In this document: in pieces, positions 1-9,030 of the stretch | How the letters are laid out: each line of letters starts with the position of its first letter | Numbering within the stretch: the stretch's first letter is position 1 | From: JAJYQH01 sp036261615 | GTDB lineage: Bacteria; Actinomycetota; Actinomycetes; Propionibacteriales; Propionibacteriaceae | Direction: 5' to 3' | Assembly (NCBI GenBank): GCA_036261615.1 | Contig: DATAKK010000007.1 | Location: 25,223 to 89,222, forward strand | Length of the DNA: 64,000 bases | Position numbers and translations under genes: made by a program | The notes under the pieces: model-generated | What the model saw: the letters and a program-made list of their open reading frames with translations, nothing else | The model's database searches: none | Told to the model about the DNA's origin: nothing

Positions 1-438
1 AAGAAGACGACCCTGCTCACCACCGGGGACGCCGGCGGGTTCGTCTGGGGCGAGGAACCGCGGCTCATCGACGCGATCGCCAACCTCGTCCTCAACGCGA
101 TCGCCTACTCCGACCGTGAGTCGCGGGTGCAGATCTCGGCGCGGCGGGTCCGCGACGACGACGGCCGCTGGATCGAGGTGGCGGTGTCCGACCGGGGGAT
201 CGGGATCGCCGAGGCCGACCTGGACCGGATCTTCGAACGCTTCTACCGTGTGGATTACGGGCGCAGCCGGGCCCACGGCGGAACCGGCCTCGGCCTCAGC
301 ATCGTGCGCCACATCGCCGAATCGCACGGCGGCTCGATCCGGGTGACGAGCGTGCTGGGGGAGGGGTCGACCTTCACCCTGCGGCTGCCCGAATACACCG
401 GCGTGCCGGAGCAACACGACCAGCCCGCCGAGGGCTGA
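1..438 (+). CDS. Sensor histidine kinase, C-terminal part (SenX3-like)
   Basis: Partial gene, open at the window edge; only the last 145 residues are present, and they form the ATP-binding (HATPase_c) domain. The N box (NLVLNAIAYS) is near residue 29, the G1 box (DRGIGIAEAD) in the middle, the F box (FERFYRVD) next, and the G2 box (GGTGLGLSIV) after it. The domain transfers phosphate from ATP to a conserved His that lies upstream of the window. The gene ends 11 bases before a RegX3-type response regulator on the same strand, so the two very likely form one two-component system. In Mycobacterium, SenX3-RegX3 responds to low phosphate; that role here is an inference from the partner's similarity. 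The PAS and membrane regions cannot be judged. Confidence 0.9.
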   Translation, partial: KKTTLLTTGDAGGFVWGEEPRLIDAIANLVLNAIAYSDRESRVQISARRVRDDDGRWIEVAVSDRGIGIAEADLDRIFERFYRVDYGRSRAHGGTGLGLSIVRHIAESHGGSIRVTSVLGEGSTFTLRLPEYTGVPEQHDQPAEG

Positions 439-449
439 AGGAGGTCAGC

Positions 450-1127
<678 letters not shown>

Positions 1128-1138
1128 CCGGGCCCGGT

Positions 1139-1666
1139 TCAGCTGCTCGGCGTGCTGCTCGGGCTGGCCGGCACCGGGGAGGGGGAGCCCGACTGGCTGT
1201 AGTCGGGGTTGCTCGTCGAGGTGATCGGCGCCTGCACGGTGATGTCGCCGCTCTTGCTGAACGTGAACGTGACGTTCGCGGTCTCTCCGGCGCCGAGATC
1301 GGGCGAGCTGAGGGTGATACCGGAGTCGTCGAGCTTGGTGAGCACGTTCGCCGACATCCCCCGGTTCACCTGAACCGTGGTGAACGGCTTCCCCTGGCTG
1401 CCGTCGAGCTTCACGGGGGCGCCCGACACCGAGACCAGCGTGTCGTCCTGCGAGGAGAGCACCGAGGCGATCAGCCGCGCGTTCGTGCCGGAGGCGACGA
1501 GGACGACGTTCATCACCTGGACGCCGCCGGCCGACGCGTTGACGCCCGCCGCCGGGTGGTTGGGGTCGAGGGTGGCGAACGAACAGGCCGAGGTGGCGAG
1601 CGCGAGCGAGCCGGCGCACAGGGCGGCAATGGCGATGCGGGCGACTCGGGTGGTGCGCTTGGTCAT
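1139..1666 (-). CDS. LpqE-like lipoprotein
   Basis: 175 residues from the ATG at 1666. A longer frame reaches 1822, but only the 1666 start puts a signal peptide at the N terminus: Lys/Arg residues, a hydrophobic stretch, then LATSAC with the lipidated Cys at residue 28. The upstream AGGA fits this start. The mature part holds a beta-sandwich-like region with alternating hydrophobic residues (VQVMNVVLVA, ANVTFTFS) and a Ser/Pro-rich tail. In Mycobacterium tuberculosis the lipoprotein gene lpqE lies next to carD in divergent orientation, exactly as here, and its overall design is alike. It should be anchored to the outer face of the membrane. Its function is not established. Confidence 0.75.
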   Translation of the reverse strand: MTKRTTRVARIAIAALCAGSLALATSACSFATLDPNHPAAGVNASAGGVQVMNVVLVASGTNARLIASVLSSQDDTLVSVSGAPVKLDGSQGKPFTTVQVNRGMSANVLTKLDDSGITLSSPDLGAGETANVTFTFSKSGDITVQAPITSTSNPDYSQSGSPSPVPASPSSTPSS

Positions 1667-1921
1667 GGTTCCGTCCTGGCTCGTCGTCGTGGCGGGAAGG
1701 GAGGGCTCGGTGCCCGAGCGGTGCACGGTCTGTGGCGACAGCCTACCGACAAACACTCCGGAACGCGCTCGGGCGATCATCGCCCGGGACGGCGCGCAGG
1801 CACAGAATCGGTTCAAAGTCAAGAGTGAGAATTGCCGGAAAAGGCGAATTCACAAGGGGAAACGCAGTGGGGGCCGGGCTGACTCCGTGGTAAACTGGAT
1901 TGGCGAAAGGGGTTGCAAGAT

Positions 1922-2407
1922 ATGACATTTACGGTCGGTGAGACGGTGGTCTATCCCAACCATGGGGCGGCTGTCATCGAAGACATGGAGACCCGGCAGA
2001 TCAAGGGTGAGGATCGACTCTACCTGGTTCTGCGCATCATCGGACAAAACGACCTAGTGGTGCGGGTTCCTGCCTGCAACCTCGACCTGGTCGGCGTCCG
2101 GGATGTGGTCGATCAGGATGGTCTCGAGCGGGTCTTCTCGGTGCTGCGGGCGCCGCACACGGAGGAGCCCACGAACTGGTCGCGTCGGTTCAAGGCGAAT
2201 CTCGAGAAGCTGCACAGCGGCAACGTGCTCAAGGTGGCCGAGGTCGTGCGCGACCTGTGGCGCCGCGAGCGCGAGCGCGGCCTCTCGGCGGGTGAGAAGC
2301 GGATGCTGGCCAAGGCCCGCCAGATTCTCGTCTCGGAACTGGCTCTGGCCGAGAAGGTCGAGGAGGATCGCGCCGAGGTCATGCTCGACGAGGTGCTCGC
2401 CTCCTGA
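1922..2407 (+). CDS. carD: CarD, RNA polymerase-binding transcription factor
   Basis: 161 residues. The N-terminal RNA-polymerase-interacting Tudor-like domain (about 1-55, VGETVVYPNHG) binds the beta subunit. The C-terminal helical domain (about 60-160) binds DNA at the upstream edge of the transcription bubble; the conserved Trp is residue 86 in TNWSRRFKANLEKL. In actinobacteria CarD stabilises open complexes at rRNA and many housekeeping promoters. I chose the ATG at 1922, which has GAAAGGGG about nine bases upstream; an in-frame TTG at 1913 would add three residues and overlap nothing useful. The order lpqE-like, carD, then ispF matches mycobacteria except that ispD is missing. Confidence 0.96.
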   Translation: MTFTVGETVVYPNHGAAVIEDMETRQIKGEDRLYLVLRIIGQNDLVVRVPACNLDLVGVRDVVDQDGLERVFSVLRAPHTEEPTNWSRRFKANLEKLHSGNVLKVAEVVRDLWRRERERGLSAGEKRMLAKARQILVSELALAEKVEEDRAEVMLDEVLAS

Positions 2408-2430
2408 GGCTGCTCCGCTAGATTCTCCCT

Positions 2431-2532
2431 ATGCACACACCGGCCGTCACCCTCGGGTGGCGGCCGGTTCGTCATGTCCGGGGCCGGATGCGCCCCGTCC
2501 CCTGGGGGCGCGGCGGAGCGCGACGATGGTGA
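2431..2532 (+). CDS. Possible 33-residue leaderless ORF ahead of ispF
   Basis: An ATG at 2431 stands six bases after TAGATT (2419-2424), the TANNNT-N6/7-start layout seen at many genes in this window. The frame runs 33 codons, is rich in Arg and Pro, and its TGA (2530-2532) overlaps the ispF start region (ATG 2526), which would couple the two. Against it: GC at third codon positions is clearly lower than in neighbouring genes, and a strong hairpin sits inside. It may be only the ispF promoter with no translated product. Confidence 0.3.
   Translation: MHTPAVTLGWRPVRHVRGRMRPVPWGRGGARRW
2439..2468. terminator. Hairpin between carD and ispF
   Basis: Eight-base arms ACCGGCCG and CGGCCGGT flank a smaller ACCC/GGGT stem, starting 32 bases after the carD stop. 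It looks like a carD terminator, although there is no T-run. It also lies inside a possible 33-codon leaderless frame, so it may instead be a leader structure for ispF. Confidence 0.5.
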
Positions 2533-2999
2533 TCCGCACGGGCATCGGGGTGGACGTCCACCGGCTCGAGCCGGGCGTGCCCATGTGGTGCGCGGGGCTG
2601 CACTTCCCCGACGAGGACCGCGGCCTGGCCGGCCACTCCGACGGCGACGTGGCCGCGCACGCGCTGTGCGACGCCCTGCTCAGCGCCGCGGGCCTGGGCG
2701 ACCTCGGCAGCAACTACGGCACCAGCGATCCCCGGTGGGCGGGCGCGTCCGGCACCGCGTTCATCGAGGAGACCGTGGCCCGGGTGCGCGCCGCCGGCTT
2801 CGAGGTCGGCAACGTCTCGGTGCAGGTGATCGGCAACCGCCCCCGGCTGGCCGGCCGGCGCGTCGAGGCGGAGCGCGTCCTCTCGCAGGCGGCCGGGGCC
2901 CCCGTCTCGGTGGGCGCGACGACGACCGACGGACTGGGCCTCACCGGCCGCGGGGAGGGAGTCGCCGCGATCGCGACCGCCCTCGTCCACCGGCGCTGA
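2526..2999 (+). CDS. ispF: 2-C-methyl-D-erythritol 2,4-cyclodiphosphate synthase
   Basis: 157 residues, the usual length. It converts CDP-ME 2-phosphate into ME-2,4-cyclodiphosphate with release of CMP, in the cytoplasmic MEP route to isoprenoids. Visible landmarks are the metal-binding DVH motif (Asp10, His12), the GHSDGDVAAHALCDALL helix carrying the third metal ligand and active-site Asp, and the C-terminal TTTDGLGLTGRGEG segment. The start is ATG 2526; a GTG follows directly at 2529. In most actinobacteria ispD lies directly upstream, often overlapping; here there is only a 118-base gap to carD. An element of repeat family A follows the stop codon. Confidence 0.95.
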   Translation: MVIRTGIGVDVHRLEPGVPMWCAGLHFPDEDRGLAGHSDGDVAAHALCDALLSAAGLGDLGSNYGTSDPRWAGASGTAFIEETVARVRAAGFEVGNVSVQVIGNRPRLAGRRVEAERVLSQAAGAPVSVGATTTDGLGLTGRGEGVAAIATALVHRR

Positions 3000-3017
3000 G
3001 CCGGTCCCCGGCCGAGG

Positions 3018-3102
3018 GGCGTACGATCTCTGCTCTCGCGTACGTTTCACAACGCGGCGGAATTGGCAGAGAACGTACGCCGGAACGTCGTGAACGTACG
3101 CC
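3018..3102. repeat. Intergenic repeat family A, copy 1
   Basis: Lies between convergent ispF and the acetyltransferase gene. It holds four CGTACG hexamers starting at 3020, 3039, 3074 and 3095. The first two carry forward extensions and the last two inverted ones. The arm 3018-3033 pairs with 3066-3081 (one mismatch in 16), and the arm 3038-3054 pairs with 3086-3101 (one mismatch, one gap). The two pairings interleave (a-b-a'-b'), so they cannot form one simple hairpin. Three related copies occur at 10295, 26512 and 50944. Confidence 0.75.
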
Positions 3103-3115
3103 GCGGAACGGGCGC

Positions 3116-3640
3116 TCAGCGCGACCGGACGCCGAGCCACTGCTCGGCGCCGAACTGCTCGAACCGCTCCACCTCGGTGAACCCGAGCCTCGTCGCGAGC
3201 CGCATCGACGCGGCGTTCGCGCTCTGCGTGCACAGCACCACCGGCTCCTCGGGGGCCTCGCCGGCGAACCACTCGAGCACCGCCGCGCACGCCTCGAGGG
3301 CGTACCCGCGTCCCCAGGCCCGCGGCAGGAACAGGTAGCCCAGTTCGAACCGCCCCGCCTCGGGACGCACCTGGGCGGGGGGTCGCTGCTCGAGCATCAC
3401 CACCCCGATCATGGTGTCGTCGAGTTCCGCCACGAAGACTCCGGGACGCCGGCCGGGCACCTCCGGCATGGATCGCTCCAGCTCGTCCCGGTCGCTCGCA
3501 CCGCCCACGTACGTGCCCACCTCGGGCGAGGAGAACAGGTCGACGAACGCGGGCCGGTCGCGGGGCGCGGGTTCGCGGAGCACCAGCCTCTCGGTCCGGA
3601 TCGGGGCGGGCGGCCAGGTGACGGGTGCGGGATCGGTCAT
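3116..3640 (-). CDS. GNAT-family N-acetyltransferase (RimJ/RimL type)
   Basis: 174 residues. It opens with the RTERLVLREPAPRDRPAF pattern typical of the RimJ/RimL branch and continues with an acetyl-CoA pyrophosphate-binding region (PRAWGRGYALEACAAVL) and a C-terminal SMRLATRLGFTEV strand-helix unit. These enzymes move an acetyl group from acetyl-CoA to a protein N terminus or a small amine; the substrate cannot be told. The gene seems leaderless: on the minus strand TAGCGT (3047... read at 3647-3652) stands six bases before the ATG. It is convergent with ispF and followed by repeat A copy 1. Confidence 0.88.
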   Translation of the reverse strand: MTDPAPVTWPPAPIRTERLVLREPAPRDRPAFVDLFSSPEVGTYVGGASDRDELERSMPEVPGRRPGVFVAELDDTMIGVVMLEQRPPAQVRPEAGRFELGYLFLPRAWGRGYALEACAAVLEWFAGEAPEEPVVLCTQSANAASMRLATRLGFTEVERFEQFGAEQWLGVRSR

Positions 3641-3675
3641 CCCCGCACGCTACCGAACCCGCCGGCTCGGGCTGC

Positions 3676-5112
3676 TCAGAGCTCGAGGCCGGGGTAGAGC
3701 GGGAAGCGCCCGAGCATCTCCTCGGTGGCCGCGTGGGTGCGCTCGGCGACTCCGTCGGCCAGCGTGTACTTGGCCTTGCCGGGCGCGCCGGACGCCGTCG
3801 TCGTGGCCCGGGTGTTCCTGAGCACGTCGACGATGAGCTCGGCGACCCGGTCGAACTCGTCCGCGCCGAAGCCGCGGGTGGTGAGCGCCGGGGTGCCCAG
3901 CCGGACGCCGGACGTGTACCACGCGCCGTTGGGGTCGGCCGGCACCGCGTTGCGGTTGGTGACGATGCCGGCGTCCAGCAGCGCCGACTCGGCCTGCCGG
4001 CCGGTGAGGCCGAAGGAGGTGACGTCGAGCAGCACGAGGTGGTTGTCGGTGCCGCCGGTGACCAGCGTGGCCCCGCGCCGGAGGAACCCTTCTGCGAGGC
4101 TCTTGGCGTTGTCGGCGACCCGCTGGGCGTAGTCGCGGAACTCCTGGGTGCGCGCCTCGGCGAGGGCGACGGCCTTCGCGGCGATGACGTGGCCGAGCGG
4201 GCCGCCGAGCACGAGCGGGCAGCCGCGGTCGATGTCGGCGGCGTACTCCTCCTTGGAGAGGATGAGACCGCCGCGGGGGCCGCGGAGCGACTTGTGGGTG
4301 GTCGTGGTGACGACGTCGGCGTGGGGGACGGGGTCCTCGTCGCCGGTGAAGACCTTGCCCGCCACCAGTCCGGCGAAGTGCGCCATGTCGACCATGAAGG
4401 TGGCGCCGACCTCGTGGGCGATCTCGGCGACCTTCGCGAAGTTGATCCGCCGCGGGTAGGCCGAGTAGCCGGCGACGATGACGAGCGGCTTGAACTCCCG
4501 GGCCTGCGCGGCGAGCGCGTCGTAGTCGAGCAGCTGGGTCTCTGGATGGGTGCCGTAGCTGCGCTGGTGGAACATCTTGCCCGAGATGTTGGGCCGGAAG
4601 CCGTGGGTGAGGTGGCCCCCGGCGTCCAGGCTCATGCCGAGCATCCGCTGCTCGCCGAAGCGGCGGCGCAGCGTCTCCCAGTCGGCCTCCGACAGGTCGT
4701 TGACCTGCTTGGCGCCGAACTCGGCGAGGGCCGGTGTCTCGACCCGGTGGGCGAGGATCGCCCAGTAGGCGGTGAGGTTGGCGTCGATGCCGGAGTGCGG
4801 CTGCGCGTAGGCGTACTCGGCGCCGAACAGCTCCCGGGCGTGCTCGGCGGCCACCGACTCGACCGTGTCGATGTTCTGGCAGCCGGCGTAGAAGCGGTGA
4901 CCGACAGTGCCCTCGGCGTACTTGTCGCTCAGCCAGGTTCCCATCGTGAGCAGCACCGGCAGCGAGGCGTAGTTCTCGCTCGCGATGAGCTTGAGCGAGG
5001 CGCGCTGGTCGGCCAGTTCCTGGCGGGTGGCCGCGGCGATGCGGGGCTCGACCGCCCCGATGATGCTCAGCGCCTGCTGGTAGGCCTGGCTGGCGGCGGA
5101 CATGTCGGTCAC
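3676..5112 (-). CDS. glyA: Serine hydroxymethyltransferase (long actinobacterial form)
   Basis: 478 residues. It is a PLP enzyme that interconverts serine plus tetrahydrofolate with glycine plus methylene-tetrahydrofolate. The internal-aldimine Lys sits in TTTTHKSLRGPRGG, and LIASENYAS and YAEGTVGHRFYAG are the substrate- and cofactor-binding segments. Most bacterial GlyA proteins are near 420 residues; this one has an insert of roughly 60 residues after PHSGIDANLTAYWAIL that carries extra charged segments. I chose the GTG at 5112 because GAGGAG lies five bases upstream; the ATG at 5103 would be too far from it. It supplies one-carbon units and links to tdh-kbl, which makes glycine from threonine. 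Confidence 0.95.
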   Translation of the reverse strand: MTDMSAASQAYQQALSIIGAVEPRIAAATRQELADQRASLKLIASENYASLPVLLTMGTWLSDKYAEGTVGHRFYAGCQNIDTVESVAAEHARELFGAEYAYAQPHSGIDANLTAYWAILAHRVETPALAEFGAKQVNDLSEADWETLRRRFGEQRMLGMSLDAGGHLTHGFRPNISGKMFHQRSYGTHPETQLLDYDALAAQAREFKPLVIVAGYSAYPRRINFAKVAEIAHEVGATFMVDMAHFAGLVAGKVFTGDEDPVPHADVVTTTTHKSLRGPRGGLILSKEEYAADIDRGCPLVLGGPLGHVIAAKAVALAEARTQEFRDYAQRVADNAKSLAEGFLRRGATLVTGGTDNHLVLLDVTSFGLTGRQAESALLDAGIVTNRNAVPADPNGAWYTSGVRLGTPALTTRGFGADEFDRVAELIVDVLRNTRATTTASGAPGKAKYTLADGVAERTHAATEEMLGRFPLYPGLEL

Positions 5113-5215
5113 TGCTGCTCCTCGGGATCGGCGAACGGGCCCCAATCTACCGGCAGCGGCCGACGGGGTGCTCGCCGAGCGCGACCGGTGGGAACCGGCG
5201 TCCGGACGCGGGGGG

Positions 5216-6169
5216 TCAGCCGCGGACCCGGCTCACCTCGTAGAGCGCGATGGACGCCGCGACCCCGGCGTTGAGGCTCTCGACCGCGCTCGTGATCGGG
5301 ATGCGGGCCAGCGTGTCGCAGTGCTCGCGCACCAGCCGGGCCAGCCCCTCACCCTCGGAGCCGACGACGAGCACCATCGGCCCGTCGACACCCGGGACGC
5401 CGGCGATGTCGGTGTCGCCCTCGCCCGCGAGGCCGACGATGGTGAAGCCCGCCTTGGCGAACTGCTCCAGCGCCCGGTTGAGGTTGGTCGCCCGGGCCAC
5501 CGGGATGCGGGCCGCCGCGCCGGCCGACGTCTTCCACGCCGCGGCGGTCATCCCTGCGGAGCGCCGCTCGGGGATCAGCACGCCGTGCGCGCCGAATGCC
5601 GCGGCTGAGCGGATGATCGCTCCGAGGTTGCGGGGGTCGGTGATGCCGTCGAGCGCCACGACCAGGCCCTCCGTGTCGGACGTGGCGGCCCGGGCCAGCA
5701 GGTCGTCGGGGTGCAGGTAGTCGTAGGAGGGCAGCTGCATCGCGATGCCCTGGTGGATGGTGCCACCGGTGAGCCGGTCGAGTTCCAGGCGGGTCACCTG
5801 GAGCATCGGGATCGAGTGCTCGCTCGTGAACTTGAGGATGTCGCGGAGCCGGTCGTCACGCTCCGCGCCGTCGGCGATGTAGACGGTGCGGGCCGGCAGG
5901 TCGGCCTGCAGCGCCTCCAGCACCGGGTTGCGGCCGATCACCCACTCGGGGCCCACACCGGGCCGGCCGGTGCGCTTGCCGTCGCGCTGAGGGGTGGTGG
6001 GGCGCGCGGACGCCGCCTGCCTCGCCTTGTACGCCTTGTGGTACGGGCGGTCCTCGGCCTTCGGCGTCGGGCCCTTGCCCTCGAGGGAGCGCCGGATGCG
6101 ACCCCCCGAGCCGGCGGTGTTGCCCTTGCCCTTGTGTCCGGCCCCGCGACGCTGGGAATTGCCTGCCAT
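5216..6169 (-). CDS. rlmB: 23S rRNA 2'-O-methyltransferase of the TrmH/RlmB family
   Basis: 317 residues in the SPOUT methyltransferase superfamily. A basic, probably disordered N-terminal extension (about 1-75) is common in actinobacterial members. It is followed by the L30e-like substrate-binding domain (VIGRNPVLEAL) and the knotted catalytic domain with NLGAIIRSAAAFGAHG, GSEGEGL and SLNAGVAASIALYE. E. coli RlmB methylates G2251 in the peptidyl-transferase loop; the exact target here is inferred. Its ATG overlaps the cysS stop codon by one base (TGATG), so translation is coupled to cysS, a gene order widespread in actinobacteria. Confidence 0.92.
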   Translation of the reverse strand: MAGNSQRRGAGHKGKGNTAGSGGRIRRSLEGKGPTPKAEDRPYHKAYKARQAASARPTTPQRDGKRTGRPGVGPEWVIGRNPVLEALQADLPARTVYIADGAERDDRLRDILKFTSEHSIPMLQVTRLELDRLTGGTIHQGIAMQLPSYDYLHPDDLLARAATSDTEGLVVALDGITDPRNLGAIIRSAAAFGAHGVLIPERRSAGMTAAAWKTSAGAAARIPVARATNLNRALEQFAKAGFTIVGLAGEGDTDIAGVPGVDGPMVLVVGSEGEGLARLVREHCDTLARIPITSAVESLNAGVAASIALYEVSRVRG

Positions 6170-7593
6170 CAGTCCTCCACTGTCCAGCGTGAGCCTTGCG
6201 GGGTGTCCTCGATCTTGAGTCCGGCCGTCGTGAGCGAGTCGCGGATGGCGTCGGCGGTGGCCCAGTCACGGGCCGCCCGCGCGTCGGCGCGCTGCTGGAG
6301 CAGGGTGTGCACGAGGCTGTCGACGACCGGACGCAGCCGGGCGTCGTCACCGGCCGCGGCCCCCGACGCCCAGACGGGGTCGTCGGCGTCCAGCCCGAGC
6401 ACCGCGAGCATCCCCCGGACCTGCGCGTACGCACGGGCGGCGGTCTCGTCGTCGCCGGCGTCCAGGGCGGAGTTGCCCTCGCGGACGGCCTGATAGAGGG
6501 TCGCGACGGCGCCGGGGGTGCCGAGGTCGTCGTCCATCGCGGCCACGAAGGCGTCGGGGAGGGGCGTGTCGACCGCGTCGGGCGCGGCGAGGCCCGCGGT
6601 CTCGACCCGGCCGACGAAGTTGTCGATGCGGGCGAGCGACGCCGTGGCCTCGGCCAGCGACGTGTCGCTGAACTCGATGGCCGAACGGTAGTGCGGCGCG
6701 ACGAGATAGAACCGCACGGCGCGGGGCGGGTAGAGCCGGGTGACCTCGCTCACCAGGGCCCCGTTGCTCAGCGATTTGCTCATCTTCTCCCCGGCCGCGG
6801 TGACCCAGGCGTTGTGCATCCAGTAGCTCGCGAACGGGCGACCGGCGGCGCGGGCCTGGGCGAGTTCGTTCTCGTGGTGCGGGAAACGCAGGTCGATGCC
6901 GCCGCCGTGGATGTCGAACGCGGGGCCGAGGTACTTGCCGGCCATGGCCGAGCACTCGATGTGCCAGCCGGGCCGTCCCGGTCCCCAGGGCGAGGGCCAG
7001 GAGGCGGTGTCGGGCTCGGTGGGCTTGTGGCCCTTCCACAGGGCGAAGTCGTGCGGGTCGCGCTTCCCGCGCGGATCGGCGTCCTCGGCGGGCTCCATGT
7101 CCGACACCTGCTGGTGGGAGAGGACGCCGTACTCGGGCCAGGACGCGACGTCGAAGTACACGTCGCCCGACGCGTCGGCCGCGACGTAGGCGTGCCCGCG
7201 CTCGATGAGGGTCTGGATGAGCTGGATCATCTCCGGGATGTGACCGGTGGCCCGCGGCTCGTAGCTCGGCGCGAGGCAGCCGAGCGTGCCGTACGCGTCG
7301 TGCAGTTCGCGCTCGAACCGGTAGGCGTGCTCGAACCACGGCACGCCGCGCTCGGCGGAGGTGGCGAGGATCTTGTCGTCGATGTCGGTGACGTTCGCGA
7401 CGATGCGCACCTCGTACCCGGAGTGGGTGAGCCAGCGGCGGAGCACGTCGAAGACGATCTCCTTGCGGATGTGCCCGAGGTGGGGGGCGGCCTGCACGGT
7501 GAGGCCGCAGTGGTAGATCGACACCTGACCCGGAACGAGGGGCACGAAGTCGACCACCCTGCCGCGCAGGCTGTCGTACAAGCGGAACGTCAC
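6169..7593 (-). CDS. cysS: Cysteinyl-tRNA synthetase
   Basis: 474 residues, class I aminoacyl-tRNA synthetase, cytoplasmic. The HIGH-type motif is APHLGHIRKE, and the KMSKS loop is KMSKSLSNGALV. Zinc ligands are the Cys in YHCGLTVQ, the Cys in WHIECSAMA and the following HGGGIDLRFPHHENE. The length and KMSKS tail favour CysS over the shorter mycothiol enzyme MshC. The start is GTG at 7593, and on the minus strand TAGGGT (7601-7606) lies exactly seven bases before it, which suggests a leaderless mRNA. The first three bases of that box are the TAG stop of the upstream DUF4032 gene. Confidence 0.96.
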   Translation of the reverse strand: MTFRLYDSLRGRVVDFVPLVPGQVSIYHCGLTVQAAPHLGHIRKEIVFDVLRRWLTHSGYEVRIVANVTDIDDKILATSAERGVPWFEHAYRFERELHDAYGTLGCLAPSYEPRATGHIPEMIQLIQTLIERGHAYVAADASGDVYFDVASWPEYGVLSHQQVSDMEPAEDADPRGKRDPHDFALWKGHKPTEPDTASWPSPWGPGRPGWHIECSAMAGKYLGPAFDIHGGGIDLRFPHHENELAQARAAGRPFASYWMHNAWVTAAGEKMSKSLSNGALVSEVTRLYPPRAVRFYLVAPHYRSAIEFSDTSLAEATASLARIDNFVGRVETAGLAAPDAVDTPLPDAFVAAMDDDLGTPGAVATLYQAVREGNSALDAGDDETAARAYAQVRGMLAVLGLDADDPVWASGAAAGDDARLRPVVDSLVHTLLQQRADARAARDWATADAIRDSLTTAGLKIEDTPQGSRWTVED

Positions 7594-7603
7594 GCGCCCA
7601 ACC

Positions 7604-9007
7604 CTAGCGTGGCTGCGTCTGGCGGGCCTTCGCGCGCAGGGCCTCGATGTCGAAGCCCCCGAACGGCGAGCCGGACGCCGGCTCCTCCCCGTCGACCTCG
7701 TCCTCCCAGGGATCGTAGGGACGCTCGGCGGCCTCGTCCTCCACGAACCCGGCGGACGGGTCGTAGGGGTTGCTCAGCTGGCGCCCGGTCTCGTCGACCC
7801 GTGCGAACTCGGAGCTGATCTCCTCGTCGGGCAGGTTGCGGAGCACCTCGTTGACGTAGCCGCGGGCGGCCTCGGTGATCGGCACCTCGCGGAACTCGCG
7901 CTGCGACTGGTACCAGCGGTAGTCGAGCACCTCGTGGAAGATCTGCGCCATGTCGCGCTTGCCGCGCATCTCCGCGGGCACCACGGCGACGACCGGCTCG
8001 AACACCTGCACCAGCCACTGGTGCGCGACGACCGACTCGTCGACCTGCTGCTGGCCGGTGCGGAACCGGAACGTGTCGAGGTCGTTGAGCAGCCGCCGGG
8101 CCTGGTTCTCCTCGGCGTCCAGGCCGGTGAGCCGCATGAGCCGACGAGAGTGGTGTCCGGCGTCGACGACCTTCGGCTGGATCTGGATCGTCTGCCCCTC
8201 GTCGGACGTGCGGATGTCGAGCTCGGCGACGTCGAAGCCGAGCGCGTTGAGCCGGCGCACCCGGGACTCGATGCGGTGCAGCTCGGAGCCGGAGAATCTC
8301 TCGACCCCGGTGAGCTCGCGCCACAACTCCCGGTAGCGGTTCTCGATGGACGCGACCAGGGTGAGCGGGTCGAGGGCCTCGTCGAGGATGCCGCCGGCCT
8401 CGAGGTCGAGGAACTCGCCGTAGAGGTTGGTGCGGGCGATCTGCAGGTCGTGCTCGCGCTGCCCGTCGGTGAGCGAGTCGTGCAGTTCGCCGGTCTCGGC
8501 GTCGACGAGGTAGGCGGCGAACGAGCCGGCGTCGCGGCGGAACAGGACGTTCGACAGCGACACGTCGCCCCAGAGGAAGCCGAGCAGGTGCAGCCGGGCG
8601 AGGAGCACGACGAGGGCGTCGACGAGTCGCTCGACGGTTTCGCCGCGCACACCCTGGGAGAACAGCGAGCGGTAGGGCAGGGAGAACTGGAGGTGGCGGG
8701 TGATGAGCACCGGGTCGAGCGGCTCGCCGTCGACGTCGGTGCGCCCGGTGATCACGGCGACCGGCTCCACCGACGGGGTGTCGAGGCGGGTGAGGTCGTG
8801 CAGCAGCCGGTACTCGTGCACCGCGAGGTCTTCGATGACCTCCTTGGCCGCGTAGATCGCCTCACCGACCCGGATGAACCGCACGACGTGCCGGGAGATG
8901 CCTCGCGGGAGCGCGATGAGGTACTCGGTGGGCCATTCTGCCAGCGGCGTCGACCAGGGGAGGGGGATCAGCCTTGCGTCTGGCTTGGCGCTGAGGAACC
9001 GGGGCAC
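7604..9007 (-). CDS. DUF4032 protein with a kinase-like fold
   Basis: 467 residues. Residues about 60-190 resemble lipopolysaccharide-kinase/Kdo-kinase folds: a Lys in AIYAAKEVIEDL may be the ATP-binding lysine, GFLWGDVSLSNVLF parallels the catalytic H/WGD..N loop, and AAYLVDAETGE parallels the metal-binding DxD/E. The rest matches the DUF4032 region as I know it, and the C-terminal 70 residues are acidic and low in complexity. I cannot name a substrate. The start is GTG 9007; a GACAAT box six bases upstream allows a leaderless mRNA, while GGAGGTGA lies rather far off (14 bases). The stop codon overlaps the cysS promoter box. Confidence 0.82.
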   Translation of the reverse strand: MPRFLSAKPDARLIPLPWSTPLAEWPTEYLIALPRGISRHVVRFIRVGEAIYAAKEVIEDLAVHEYRLLHDLTRLDTPSVEPVAVITGRTDVDGEPLDPVLITRHLQFSLPYRSLFSQGVRGETVERLVDALVVLLARLHLLGFLWGDVSLSNVLFRRDAGSFAAYLVDAETGELHDSLTDGQREHDLQIARTNLYGEFLDLEAGGILDEALDPLTLVASIENRYRELWRELTGVERFSGSELHRIESRVRRLNALGFDVAELDIRTSDEGQTIQIQPKVVDAGHHSRRLMRLTGLDAEENQARRLLNDLDTFRFRTGQQQVDESVVAHQWLVQVFEPVVAVVPAEMRGKRDMAQIFHEVLDYRWYQSQREFREVPITEAARGYVNEVLRNLPDEEISSEFARVDETGRQLSNPYDPSAGFVEDEAAERPYDPWEDEVDGEEPASGSPFGGFDIEALRAKARQTQPR

Positions 9008-9030
9008 GCCCCGATTGTCTCACCTCCGAC

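Noticed and set aside
3625..5274. 549-codon frame opposite glyA
   Set aside because: Mirror of a well-supported enzyme gene; composition is Gly/Val/Arg-rich without motifs.
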